Origin: Bdellovibrio bacteriovorus
Lineage (GTDB): Bacteria; Bdellovibrionota; Bdellovibrionia; Bdellovibrionales; Bdellovibrionaceae
DNA: 64,000 bases
Assembly (NCBI RefSeq): GCF_001592735.1
Contig: NZ_LUKE01000006.1
Location: forward strand, 254,738-318,737
Direction of reading: 5' to 3'
A program made the position numbers and the translations under genes. Positions 1 through 8,029 of the stretch are shown one piece after another (positions within the stretch are counted from its first letter, which is position 1; each line of letters opens with the position of its first letter). The notes under the pieces are model-generated. The model worked only from the letters and a program-made list of their open reading frames with translations. It did no database searches and was not told where the DNA came from.

Positions 1-974
1 AAAGAGGAGATTTTTAAGGGCGACAGATATTTCTTTTCTAAAATTGTTTGTTGGAATGATTTACCTAAAACAAAATTCGCCCATTCCATCGCTAAAGTCG
101 TAGCAAAGGGATTGCGGCGCACGTTTTTAGTCACCGCTAAATAATCCACCCACATGCTCACTCCCTCTTTCGGTTGGGCCATCCGCCATTTTTGGGCATC
201 AGGACCTGAGATCGAAGTGGAAAGTCCCCAGCTCGTGGTCAGGACAGATTTTTTCAAAGCATCGGAGTGAGGTGTGCCCTGCCAGAAGTTCGCATTGGTT
301 AAGAGCTGTGTGAGCTTGAGGCGGAATTTCTTTGTGTTTAACAAAGAAATGTCGTGCAGTTGATCGTTTTTATATCCCATCGCCAAGGCCGTTAAATAAA
401 TATTGGCTTCGTAAAAATCCAATGAAAGCGAATAGCGGCCCTTCATCTCTGGCGCCCATAAAATATTCCAGCTTGTGGGCGCCGTGGCGATTTGGTCGAC
501 ATTATAAAGAAGCCCGTAAGGCCCGGCGGCCAGTGGCACACCGTAAAGTTTTCCTTTGCTAGTGACGAAATCGTTTTCGATAAAGTGAGTTTGTACGTCT
601 TTAAGATTGGTGACGATTTCTGGATCAATCGGAATGATCAGATTGTTTTTGATAAAATGTGTGCGCTCGTCTTTCAAAAAGTTATGCGACGGTGAAATAA
701 TATCCGAAATGCCGGCGCGCACGCGATCATAAAAATCCTCTGGCTTTAAAGTGCGGCGAACATGCAGATCCACGTTTTTGCCATATTTCTTACGGATAAA
801 ATCTTTAAACTCATTGATGGGGGCCGAGGGGCCATACGAAGTCCATACGTCCATCGTAAGGACCTCGTCGTAATGGCAGGTGATGACAGTTTCTTGTTTA
901 CTTTGTGTGGTGAATTGGGCTGATGCGATATATGTGAAAGAAATCAGTGCTACAGAAATAAAATATTTCAGCAT
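1..974 (-). CDS. Periplasmic spermidine/putrescine-type substrate-binding protein, 3' end beyond the window
   Basis: The minus-strand frame opens at the ATG complementary to 972-974 and stays open to base 1, so the C-terminus lies outside the window. The first ~19 residues form a signal peptide (hydrophobic core, then IASA). Downstream the text is typical of bacterial extracellular solute-binding proteins of the PotD/iron(III) class: a DVWTSYGPS segment, a PEDFYDRV stretch, a central GVPLAAGPYGLLYN hinge-like block and a late WANFVLG segment. Such proteins bind ligand in the periplasm and pass it to an ABC permease. No permease or ATPase is visible here; they may lie beyond base 1. The ligand (polyamine, iron or another small molecule) cannot be read from the sequence. 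Confidence 0.72.
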   Translation of the reverse strand, partial: MLKYFISVALISFTYIASAQFTTQSKQETVITCHYDEVLTMDVWTSYGPSAPINEFKDFIRKKYGKNVDLHVRRTLKPEDFYDRVRAGISDIISPSHNFLKDERTHFIKNNLIIPIDPEIVTNLKDVQTHFIENDFVTSKGKLYGVPLAAGPYGLLYNVDQIATAPTSWNILWAPEMKGRYSLSLDFYEANIYLTALAMGYKNDQLHDISLLNTKKFRLKLTQLLTNANFWQGTPHSDALKKSVLTTSWGLSTSISGPDAQKWRMAQPKEGVSMWVDYLAVTKNVRRNPFATTLAMEWANFVLGKSFQQTILEKKYLSPLKISS

Positions 975-1057
975 AGGTCCCCGTACTACCTTGATAGCTT
1001 AGGTCTTTTCACATAGGAAGGTTTTTCTTTCAATGCTTGTTACATGTGGTCCAAAGA

Positions 1058-1090
1058 AAAGCCCTCGCCGGGAGGAACGGCAAGGGCTTT
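1058..1090 (-). terminator. Rho-independent terminator of the nitroreductase gene
   Basis: The 13-base arms at 1058-1070 and 1078-1090 pair with one mismatch around a 7-base loop. Read on the minus strand, the stem is followed by a T-rich stretch. It lies ~40 bases past the nitroreductase stop. Confidence 0.8.
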
Positions 1091-1131
1091 AAAAACGCCG
1101 ATCGGCGTAAATAGTCGAGGGAGGGAGTTCG

Positions 1132-1773
1132 TTACTTCACGTACTCAATGACTGAGTCCTCTGCGAAACGAACTTTTTTGAGATTCTGAAAGGCATCATC
1201 CGTATGACGATAACCAAGGGCTACACTCGCGACGGTCTTCCAACCTGAACCTTCCAATCCTAAGATGTTGTCGTAGGCTGCGGGATCGAAGCCTTCCATG
1301 GGGGTGGCGTCAACTTTTAGTAAGGCGGCGGTTTCAAGAAGGAAGCCCATCGCTATGTATGCTTGTCGTTGGGCCCACACCCGAGTTTTTTCTTCTGGGG
1401 CCTGGGCGATATTTTGAACCATCATGGCTTTAAAACCTTCCAATGATTCTGGGGTCGCTCCGCGCACTTCGGCGATGCGATCCACGTATTTTTGAATGAA
1501 GCGTTCATCCACATTGTCTTTGTATAAGAAGACGACGTAGTGACTGGCATCGGTGACTTGTGTTTGATTCCAAGACACTGTCTTCAACTTTTCTCGCACC
1601 GCTGGATTTTCAACCACGATGAATTTATACGGCTGCAGTCCGTAAGAAGAGGGCGCTAGAAGAAGACTTTGCGTTAAGGCCTTCCAGTCCGTCGCCGAAA
1701 TTTTAGCGTCGGGGTTGTATTTCTTAACGGCATAACGCCAGGTTAAAGCGTCACTCACTGAAGTTTGGCTCAT
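1132..1773 (-). CDS. Nitroreductase-family NAD(P)H-dependent FMN oxidoreductase
   Basis: This protein of ~213 aa has the length and layout of NfsB/YdgI-type nitroreductases, cytoplasmic flavoproteins that reduce nitroaromatics and quinones with NAD(P)H. The family's N-terminal FMN phosphate-binding region is seen as WRYAVKKYNP, followed by LLLAPSSYGLQPYKF, the usual SSxNxQPW-like block. A glycine-rich C-terminal segment (LGLEGSGWKTVASVALGYR) matches the usual cofactor-binding tail. I prefer the second ATG (1773) because GGAGA lies 5 bases before it; the in-frame ATG at 1785 has no comparable site. The gene is divergent from an Rrf2 regulator with an operator-like dyad between them, so redox- or electrophile-responsive control is plausible. 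The substrate is unknown. Confidence 0.88.
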   Translation of the reverse strand: MSQTSVSDALTWRYAVKKYNPDAKISATDWKALTQSLLLAPSSYGLQPYKFIVVENPAVREKLKTVSWNQTQVTDASHYVVFLYKDNVDERFIQKYVDRIAEVRGATPESLEGFKAMMVQNIAQAPEEKTRVWAQRQAYIAMGFLLETAALLKVDATPMEGFDPAAYDNILGLEGSGWKTVASVALGYRHTDDAFQNLKKVRFAEDSVIEYVK

Positions 1774-1795
1774 GGAGCTCTCCATTCTTATTAAA

Positions 1796-1869
1796 GTCTG
1801 TTACCAGTCCATTAGGACTTAACGTAACAGACATACGCACAATATACCGATCCTGGATTTTAAATGCAA
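1796..1869 (-). promoter_or_regulatory. Nitroreductase promoter with a nested palindromic operator
   Basis: On the minus strand a -35 TTGCAT (1864-1869) and a -10 TATATT (1841-1846) are separated by exactly 17 bases. Just downstream, covering the expected start of transcription and leader, lies a perfect 9-bp inverted repeat GTCTGTTAC/GTAACAGAC (1796-1804 and 1824-1832), with a second inverted repeat AGTCC/GGACT (1806-1810 and 1815-1819) nested inside it. This placement suits repression by a dimer. The neighbouring divergent Rrf2-type regulator is the obvious candidate binder, which is inference. Confidence 0.7.
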
Positions 1870-1971
1870 CAGTAAAAAGCACATTTAAAATAAGACCCCC
1901 TTACATTTGTCATAAATGCCTCAAAAAACGTCAGCATTGTGTCTGGGGCTTGGCTGTAGTACAGTGGATTC

Positions 1972-2382
1972 ATGGTCGACCAAAGGTTTTCAGTCTCAGT
2001 CCATCTCATGACAGTTCTGGCTTATCACAAGCCGGATTTAATGACGTCTGAAGAGCTGGCCTCTAGCATTCGTACTAATCCCACCGTCATTCGCCGGTTG
2101 GTTTCTAAGCTTGTTGAGGCGGGCCTTCTTGAAACCTTCAAAGGCAAGGCGGGCGGCATTCGTATGACAAAGTCGCCCAAAGAGATCACGCTGAAAGATA
2201 TCTATGAAGCCGTGCTTGATAAAAAGTTGATGGCGACTCCATGTAAAGAGCCTTACAAGCAGTGTGTGGTCAGCTGTAATATGGGAACGCTGCTGTCTGA
2301 GGTGGCCGAAGGTATTGAACAGAACTCTATGCATTATCTTTCGGGAATCAAATTATCTGATCTTGCTTCTCAAATTAAATAG
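1972..2382 (+). CDS. Rrf2-family transcriptional regulator
   Basis: The 136-aa protein has the length and order of Rrf2 regulators: an N-terminal winged helix (RFSVSVHLMTVLAYH, then the recognition-helix region RTNPTVIRRLVSKL), a wing with KGKAGGIRMTK, and a dimerisation helix near the C-terminus. Three cysteines sit in the region where IscR/NsrR carry Fe-S ligands (CKEPYKQCVVSC), but with spacings of 7 and 4 rather than the IscR pattern, so cluster binding is uncertain; thiol sensing as in YwnA/CymR-like members is equally possible. It is divergent from the nitroreductase gene, which it probably controls. A TTGTGT/TACAGT pair with 17-bp spacing just upstream could be its promoter. Confidence 0.88.
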   Translation: MVDQRFSVSVHLMTVLAYHKPDLMTSEELASSIRTNPTVIRRLVSKLVEAGLLETFKGKAGGIRMTKSPKEITLKDIYEAVLDKKLMATPCKEPYKQCVVSCNMGTLLSEVAEGIEQNSMHYLSGIKLSDLASQIK

Positions 2383-2577
2383 TTTTTCGCGGACATTTCG
2401 ACCGCTTCTTAACTGACTCGTCAAAACATTCTGCACTTTCTTGGAACTCTCTTGTCTCAATACGGGATTGAAAAAAAATTGTTCAATTCTCTCGAAACAA
2501 ACCCAAATTAGTCCTCTCTTAAGACACCGACTCTTCCGAAACTGTTGATAAGATCTTCAAAGGTGGGGTGTTTCGCT

Positions 2578-4347
2578 ATGTCTTTTAATTATAGTAAGAA
2601 TAAGGAACATGCGTCCAACGACAGCTTCTGGACATCATATTCCGACTTATTCCTTGGATTAAGTTGCATCTTTCTATTGCTTTACGTGACCTCCTCTTTG
2701 CGCGCGGGGACGGATGGTCTGCGCACTCAAATAGAAAATGAAAAGCTTTCGATGAAAGTGGAAGAGATGGAAAACCAACTCAAAATGTATGAGTCGGTAA
2801 AAAACGAATACATGCAACAACAAGCTTCTAAAAGCGAAGTGCAAGAATACGAAGAGCTGATGGATAAGCTCACTTTGCTTCAAGAAGACGCGAAATCAGA
2901 AAAAGAGAAGTTGTTGATGCAGGCTTCGGAAAACGAAGCGAAAGTCAAAGCATTGAACAAATACCAGCAAATGGTTCGTAACGTTTTAAACTCAAACAAG
3001 ATGGCTAAGACTAAAATTGCCACTCGTGAAGACTTCATCGCTGAACAAGATGTGGAGATCGACGTTAAAGAAGGCCAAATCAACACGCTTAACAAAGACA
3101 TCAAAAATAAAGAGCAGTTGATTGCGCAAGGTGAAGCCCGTATTGCCCAAACGGAAAAAGCTTTGGACAAACACGTGAAAGACCTGCGCATGGCTTATAA
3201 AGCCAATAAGCTTTCTAAAAAAGCTTACGAAGCTAAAATGGCGCAGGCCAAAGCCGAAAGCCAGGCGAAGTTGGATCAGCTGCGTAATATGAATTCCCAA
3301 TACGAAAACCAGATCCAATCGGCGACACGCCAGTTAGGGCAGGTGCAAAGCGAGCTTGCCAATACTCAAGCTCATCTAGAAAACACCAAAGGGACTTTAT
3401 CTAAAACCCAAGGGGCTTTGGCTTCAACCCAAGGTCTGTTGAAACAAAAAGAAGGCGAAGTGGTTGGCCTAAGTGGCCAATTGGCTAGCACTAAGGGAGC
3501 GTTGGGGCAGACGCAAGGAGAATTGGCCGCCACTCGAGGACGCTTGCAACAAAAAGAAGGTGAAGTCGAGGGTCTCAGTGGTGAGCTTGCCAGCACCAAA
3601 GGTGCTTTAGGGCAAACGGTGGGAGAGTTGCAAGCCACCAAAGGTCGACTTCAGCAAAAAGAAGGTGAGCTTCAAGGCATGGGCGGAAAGCTTGCGGGCT
3701 TAGCCGCGGAAAAAGCCGCTTTGGCCGGAAAACTTAATAGCACCCAAGGTGAGTTAGCAAAAGCAAAAGCAGAAATCGAAGCACGTAAGCAAGTGGCCCA
3801 CGAAATTCAAAAAGGTTTTGCGAAGGCCGGGGTTAAAGCCGACATTGATTTACAAACGGGCGACGTGGTTCTGGATTTTGGTCAAACTTACTTTGACAGT
3901 GACTCGGATCGCTTAAAACGCGAAATGAAGTCGGTCTTAGAAAAAGCGATGCCAGTGTATTCAAAATCACTTTTTGGTAATCCAAAAATTTCAGATAAAG
4001 TTTCCGCGGTGGAAATCATTGGTTTTGCATCGCCCACTTATCAAGGTCGTTTCGTAGATCCGCACAGTTCTAAAGCGGAAGATAAAGCGGCATTAAAATA
4101 CAACATGGATCTGAGCTACCGCCGTGCGAACTCGATCTTTAGTTATCTATTAGATGAAAAACAAAGCGGGAGCTTCGACCATCAACGCGAATTGTTGGCT
4201 TTGATGAAAGTTTCGGGACGAAGCTTCTTAGAAGTGATGAAAGTACAAAATCGCAACATTGCGACGGCAGCCGAATTCTGTAAGCAGAACGACTGTAAAA
4301 AAGCGCAACGTGTGATTATCCGATTTAGCATGGATCAAAAGAAATAA
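2578..4347 (+). CDS. MotB/OmpA-like inner-membrane protein with a long repeated coiled coil
   Basis: About 589 aa if started at the ATG at 2578, which follows an AGGTGG-type site; an upstream in-frame ATG at 2545 lacks one. A short cytoplasmic N-terminus and one membrane segment (~residues 23-41, LGLSCIFLLLYV) resemble MotB/ZorB-type stator proteins. Next comes a very long coiled coil (~60-410) ending in glycine-punctuated 35-aa repeats (QKEGEV...LSG.LASTKGALGQT). The C-terminal ~170 residues read as an OmpA/MotB-like peptidoglycan-binding domain (VVLDFGQTYFDSDSD; FASPTYQGRFVDP; LSYRRANSIF, where the arginine matches the wall-binding motif). It heads a tight unit with a MotA/TolQ-like and an FHA protein, 12 and 3 bases apart. 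It is probably an ion-driven or structural envelope complex. It is not a flagellar MotB, whose linker is far shorter. Confidence 0.78.
   Translation: MSFNYSKNKEHASNDSFWTSYSDLFLGLSCIFLLLYVTSSLRAGTDGLRTQIENEKLSMKVEEMENQLKMYESVKNEYMQQQASKSEVQEYEELMDKLTLLQEDAKSEKEKLLMQASENEAKVKALNKYQQMVRNVLNSNKMAKTKIATREDFIAEQDVEIDVKEGQINTLNKDIKNKEQLIAQGEARIAQTEKALDKHVKDLRMAYKANKLSKKAYEAKMAQAKAESQAKLDQLRNMNSQYENQIQSATRQLGQVQSELANTQAHLENTKGTLSKTQGALASTQGLLKQKEGEVVGLSGQLASTKGALGQTQGELAATRGRLQQKEGEVEGLSGELASTKGALGQTVGELQATKGRLQQKEGELQGMGGKLAGLAAEKAALAGKLNSTQGELAKAKAEIEARKQVAHEIQKGFAKAGVKADIDLQTGDVVLDFGQTYFDSDSDRLKREMKSVLEKAMPVYSKSLFGNPKISDKVSAVEIIGFASPTYQGRFVDPHSSKAEDKAALKYNMDLSYRRANSIFSYLLDEKQSGSFDHQRELLALMKVSGRSFLEVMKVQNRNIATAAEFCKQNDCKKAQRVIIRFSMDQKK
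3442..3690 (+). repeat. Tandem 105-bp (35-aa) coding repeats in the MotB-like gene
   Basis: Units start at 3442, 3547 and 3652, exactly 105 bases apart. The first two carry the same QKEGEV...LSG...LASTKGALGQT pattern and the third decays after ~13 codons. Weaker heptad-like relatives (TQGAL, TQGLL) precede them. The repeat sets the length of the periplasmic coiled coil. Confidence 0.85.
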
Positions 4348-4359
4348 AAGAGGTGGGAT

Positions 4360-5262
4360 GTGACAACTAAAGCTTTGGCAGAATATTTTGTAGTAACGCT
4401 GCCTTACATAATGTTAAGCGTGTTTTGCTTTGGCCTTTTCTTCCGCTCAATCATTTATTATACGGTTCGCCGTCATGAATGGTTCGCGAAAGAATTCGAA
4501 AAACGAGTGAATCGTTTTATCGATGCCGAAGTACCAGGCAAAGTGCAAGATGTGTCTTTTTATTCGCTTTCAAAAAAGCTTTTAGAAAGAACCTATTACG
4601 AAGTATTTGAAATTCGTGATCGCATGAAGCGTCGTCGCCCCGACAATATCATGTCGGCCAGCGATCGCTTTTTCTTGGTGCGCCAAGGTTGTGCGTGGTT
4701 GGTGAAAGACATTCTTAAACAAGTCAAATTCCTTAAATGGAATGACAACAATCCGAAGCTTTTGAATATCACCAAAGCAACATTGCAACATAATCCTTGT
4801 TTCAATCGCGTGTTCGGTGTGATTCCGATGGTGGGGATGAATGACCTGATTTCTATATTGCCGGGTCTTTTCGTTGTCGCGGGGATCTTGGGTACCTTTA
4901 TTGGTATCGCGGGCGGTCTTGAAGGTTTAGGAACAATGAACTTGCAAGATCTTGAAGGCAGCAAAAATATCATGGACCGTTTCCTTCATGAAATCTCGTT
5001 TGCGATGAAGTCTTCAATCATCGGTATTATCTTTTCTTTAGCATCACATGTATTCAACGTGATCCTTTCACCAGAGCGTTCTTATGTGTCGATGGTAGAT
5101 CGCTTTGAAAGTGCTTTAGATTTATTATGGTATCGCAGTGACAATAACAACTATCCTGCTAACGAGCGTCCGTTTGACGAACACCGTGATGCAGTCGAAG
5201 CCTTGGCGGAAGATTCTTTGAATAAAGAAATCAGCAAAACGCCGGTGGCGCGAGGAGCGTAG
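4360..5262 (+). CDS. MotA/TolQ/ExbB-like proton-channel family membrane protein
   Basis: The 300-aa protein starts at a GTG preceded by AGAGGTGGG; the ATG two bases upstream runs straight into a stop. Membrane segments lie at ~9-32, ~162-187 and ~217-237. The second contains LPGLFVVAGILGTFIGIAGGL, the hallmark of MotA/TolQ/ExbB helices that line the ion path. The third (SSIIGIIFSLASHVFNVIL) corresponds to the other channel helix. The large cytoplasmic segment between TM1 and TM2 is basic and alpha-helical, with repeated RR and KR pairs. In the family such proteins form pentamers around a dimer of a MotB/ExbD-like partner, here the preceding gene. The C-terminus is cytoplasmic and acidic. It is not the flagellar MotA, which has four membrane segments and flagellar neighbours. 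Confidence 0.82.
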   Translation: MTTKALAEYFVVTLPYIMLSVFCFGLFFRSIIYYTVRRHEWFAKEFEKRVNRFIDAEVPGKVQDVSFYSLSKKLLERTYYEVFEIRDRMKRRRPDNIMSASDRFFLVRQGCAWLVKDILKQVKFLKWNDNNPKLLNITKATLQHNPCFNRVFGVIPMVGMNDLISILPGLFVVAGILGTFIGIAGGLEGLGTMNLQDLEGSKNIMDRFLHEISFAMKSSIIGIIFSLASHVFNVILSPERSYVSMVDRFESALDLLWYRSDNNNYPANERPFDEHRDAVEALAEDSLNKEISKTPVARGA

Positions 5263-5265
5263 AGT

Positions 5266-7629
5266 TTGAGTCATTTTAAGATCGCCATTCAGCGCAAGGA
5301 CCAGGCGCTCAGCCGAGAGGTGAACAGAGATTCGTTCACCATCGGCCGTTCTGTCGATTGCGACATTACGCTGAATGACAATCACGTCAGCCGGGTGCAT
5401 CTTGTGGTCACCCGTCGCTGGAATCAGATTTGGATTGAAGATAAAAATTCCTCTAACGGGACTTTTATCAACGGGACACGTATTGTCCAAGGCTCTCCCG
5501 TCAATGTGGTGGGGAGTGATAAGATTCAATTTGGTAAGTCCGAATACATCCTGCACATTGATATCGAGCACCCGCTTCCTGCCGAAGAACCGGTGATTGA
5601 ATCTCCTGCCGCACCTGTTTACGAAGACGAAGATGCCGAGATCGCGGAAACTGTGGCTATGCCCGCTCCACATTTTGCGCAATCTGTGCCTGCATCTGCT
5701 TCACCAGCGGCCCAAGCCGCGGCTCAGAATTCATTCCAAGCCGAAAAGCTTTTGCACGATGCTAAACGTCGGGCTGCGCAAATCGTGCTTGAAGGTGAAA
5801 CTCAAGCTGAAAAACGCGTTCAAGCCATCTATCAAAAAGCCCGTGAAGCGCAAGCTCAAGCGGAAGCCTTTTACCAAACACGTTTAAGCGAGGCCCATAA
5901 AGAGGCCGACGCTATTTTGGCGGACTTCCAAAATCAGGGTCGCGAGCTTTTGCAAAGCGCACGCAACATGGCTCAAGAGCTGCGTGAAGAAGTCGACGTC
6001 TATGTCCAAGGCTTGCGCGAAAAGGCTCGCCAAGATGCAGAAAACCTGATCGCGGAAAGCACTCTTGAAGGTGAAAAACAAAAGGCGGAGGCTCTCCGTC
6101 AAGCCCGAGAAACGGCTGAATACGAAGGCCGCATGTTGATGGAAACCTCGCGTGAAGAGGTCAACCGTGTCTTAGAATTCACCCGTCTGCAGGTTCAAGA
6201 AGTGCAAGGCAAGCTTGAAGCGGGTCAAGTGAACTTGGAATACGTTCAAAAAAACTTAGCCGACACCGAAGACCGCTTAAAACATGCGGTCGAAGAGCTA
6301 GAAAAAAACAATCAAGCGAATTTGGATCTTCAGCAGGAAATGGCGATTTTGCGCCAGACTGAAGAAGAAAAACTTAAAGCATCGCTAGAGGCTGAAGAAA
6401 CGCGGGTGAAAACGTGGGCCGAACAAGAAGAAACGCGTGTCAAAACCCTTGTTGATTCCGAAGAATCGCGAATCAAAACGTGGGTGGCCGATGAAGAAAA
6501 TAAATTAAAACAGAAGATCGAGGCGGAGGAAGTTCGCTTAAAGAACTTTATCCAAGTCGAAGAAGAAAATCTCGCAAAATTGCAGGCCGCTAACAAGGAC
6601 CTTGAAGGCAATAAAGAGCTTTTAGAAAAAGCGGTCCGAGTCTTAGCGCAAAAGCAGGCAGAGCTTTCTATGGATGTGAACGGGATTGAATCCCGTAAAG
6701 ATCATTTATTTAAAGAATACGAATCACAAAAAGTTTTTTTAAATGAAAAGTTAGAAAAAGATAAGTCTCAGATGGCAAAATCGGAGGAGCAACGCTTAGA
6801 GGAAATGCGTGTCGAAACCTCCAAACGTCTAAAGAAATTAGAGCAAGATCTCATCGAAGATGTGATCCGCCGTAAGGAAAGCATCGTGAAAGAGCTTTTC
6901 AATGTGGTGGAAAAAGAAGTCGTGCGCCATATGCAAGCTCCTCAATGGAGAGAAATTTCTAAAGAGCTTGAATTTAAGATGATGGATGCCTTAGAAGGTA
7001 AGGTGGCAAATATCTCGCAAAATACGGCGACCATGGCGCAGCCTCAGGATTTAATGAAGCGTCGTAAAAAAGAAAAATTGCAGTGGGCATTTTCAGGTGT
7101 TGCGGCCGGTTTAGCTTTATTTTTTGTCGTTCAAGTCGCTTATCAAAAAGTCATCTCTGATAACACGCCGATGCAAACTCTTGTGCAGCGTGAAGTGCAA
7201 AGTCGAAAAGATGATCTTGAGCGTCGTCGCTTCAACCCCCCTCAAAGCGAAGAGCTTAAAGAAACGTACACCGACGCTGTCATTTACACACGCAACTTTC
7301 CAGAAGTATACGCAGATCAAGAATTTCAACAAAAGCTCTATAAAAGTGTGTCGCAATACATGTATAAGACTTGGCGTGTAGAAGAAGAAAAATCCATCCA
7401 GGTTTTGGCGGCCTCAAAAGCGATTGTTAAAGAGCTGCAAGATCGTCGCGGACAAATTCATCCGGACTTCGTGAAAGAAGGCATTCAAAAAATGCGTGAT
7501 CTTGAACTTGAGAGCTTAGAGCGCATGAAAACGATCTTAGGAACCGAAGTTCGTGTGGACTCCTACCGCCGCTTCGAAAGAAATTTCTATAAAGAAGAAA
7601 TGCAGCGCCGTCGCATGGCCAGCCATTGA
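5266..7629 (+). CDS. FHA-domain protein with long coiled coil and a C-terminal membrane anchor
   Basis: The 787-aa protein starts at a TTG after GGAGCG, three bases past the TolQ-like gene. Residues 1-95 are a classic forkhead-associated domain, with GRS (27-29), SRVH (42-45) and SSNGT (62-66), the phosphothreonine-binding residues. An Ala/Pro/Glu linker follows, then a charged coiled coil (~150-590) containing ATP-synthase-b-like Ala/Glu/Gln heptads and short repeats of EETRVKTW type. A single membrane segment (~605-625, GVAAGLALFFVVQVAY) separates it from a ~160-aa charged, probably periplasmic, tail. The layout suggests a cytoplasmic phospho-sensor tethered by a stalk to the MotA/MotB-like complex. 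Neither a kinase nor a known partner is present in the unit. Confidence 0.82.
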   Translation: MSHFKIAIQRKDQALSREVNRDSFTIGRSVDCDITLNDNHVSRVHLVVTRRWNQIWIEDKNSSNGTFINGTRIVQGSPVNVVGSDKIQFGKSEYILHIDIEHPLPAEEPVIESPAAPVYEDEDAEIAETVAMPAPHFAQSVPASASPAAQAAAQNSFQAEKLLHDAKRRAAQIVLEGETQAEKRVQAIYQKAREAQAQAEAFYQTRLSEAHKEADAILADFQNQGRELLQSARNMAQELREEVDVYVQGLREKARQDAENLIAESTLEGEKQKAEALRQARETAEYEGRMLMETSREEVNRVLEFTRLQVQEVQGKLEAGQVNLEYVQKNLADTEDRLKHAVEELEKNNQANLDLQQEMAILRQTEEEKLKASLEAEETRVKTWAEQEETRVKTLVDSEESRIKTWVADEENKLKQKIEAEEVRLKNFIQVEEENLAKLQAANKDLEGNKELLEKAVRVLAQKQAELSMDVNGIESRKDHLFKEYESQKVFLNEKLEKDKSQMAKSEEQRLEEMRVETSKRLKKLEQDLIEDVIRRKESIVKELFNVVEKEVVRHMQAPQWREISKELEFKMMDALEGKVANISQNTATMAQPQDLMKRRKKEKLQWAFSGVAAGLALFFVVQVAYQKVISDNTPMQTLVQREVQSRKDDLERRRFNPPQSEELKETYTDAVIYTRNFPEVYADQEFQQKLYKSVSQYMYKTWRVEEEKSIQVLAASKAIVKELQDRRGQIHPDFVKEGIQKMRDLELESLERMKTILGTEVRVDSYRRFERNFYKEEMQRRRMASH

Positions 7630-7663
7630 CATAATTTAATGATCCCTAAACCTCGACCAATAG

Positions 7664-7684
7664 ACGGTATAAATACACCACTGG
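7664..7684 (+). promoter_or_regulatory. Shared upstream box, copy 1 (XRE regulator)
   Basis: The 21-base sequence ACGGTATAAAtACACCACTgG matches the box at 7996-8016 with two differences. It includes a TATAAA that could serve as a -10, and a second -10-like TATATA follows near 7700. It lies ~30 bases upstream of the small XRE gene. Confidence 0.6.
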
Positions 7685-7715
7685 TACAATAGCACCGTAT
7701 ATATAGACTTCGGGT

Positions 7716-7940
7716 GTGGGATCATTGGATTTGAAGTACGATAAACTTCTCATTAGAATTGCAGCTAACATTAAGTCGCTCCGAAAGGCGCAAGGCCTTT
7801 CGCAACGTAATATGGAAGCCTTTGGCTTTGATCTCCGCAACTACCAAAGGCTTGAAGCCGGTCATCATTCTCCCAGTCTTTATACACTTCATAAATTGGC
7901 CCTCGCATTTCGCGTGGATATTTCAGAAATTATTAAATAA
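7716..7940 (+). CDS. Small XRE-family (Cro/CI-type) DNA-binding protein
   Basis: The 74-aa protein is little more than one helix-turn-helix domain: IAANIKSLRKAQGLSQRNME, then the recognition region FDLRNYQRLEAG, and SLYTLHKLALAFRVDISEII closing the five-helix bundle, as in phage Cro/CI and SinR. The GTG at 7716 is the longest start; a TTG at 7725 (MDLKY) behind GGGATC is an alternative. It lacks any oligomerisation or sensing domain. The same 21-bp box occurs before this gene and before the chemoreceptor gene that follows, so it may control both. That is inference. Confidence 0.78.
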   Translation: MGSLDLKYDKLLIRIAANIKSLRKAQGLSQRNMEAFGFDLRNYQRLEAGHHSPSLYTLHKLALAFRVDISEIIK

Positions 7941-7995
7941 AAGTGTTCCTCGACTCTAGAATCTAAGACTTCCTCCGATAATTGAAGCTCTGTTT

Positions 7996-8016
7996 ACGGT
8001 ATAAAAACACCACTAG
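7996..8016 (+). promoter_or_regulatory. Shared upstream box, copy 2 (chemoreceptor)
   Basis: ACGGTATAAAaACACCACTaG repeats copy 1 at 7664 in the same orientation. It stands 14 bases before the chemoreceptor start codon, so it overlaps either the -10 region and transcription start or an operator. Confidence 0.6.
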
Positions 8017-8029
8017 GGGGAAAATTAAG

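Noticed and set aside
1096-1107. Palindrome CGCCGATCGGCG as an operator
   Set aside because: It lies between the terminator and stop codon of the nitroreductase, far from any start; likely incidental.
2545-5262. Flagellar motor motA/motB
   Set aside because: The MotA-like protein has three rather than four membrane segments, the MotB-like coiled coil is far too long, and the third gene is an FHA protein.
2578-7629. A Zorya defence system
   Set aside because: A ZorA/ZorB-like pair is present, but no ZorC/D/E helicase or nuclease follows; the FHA protein is different.
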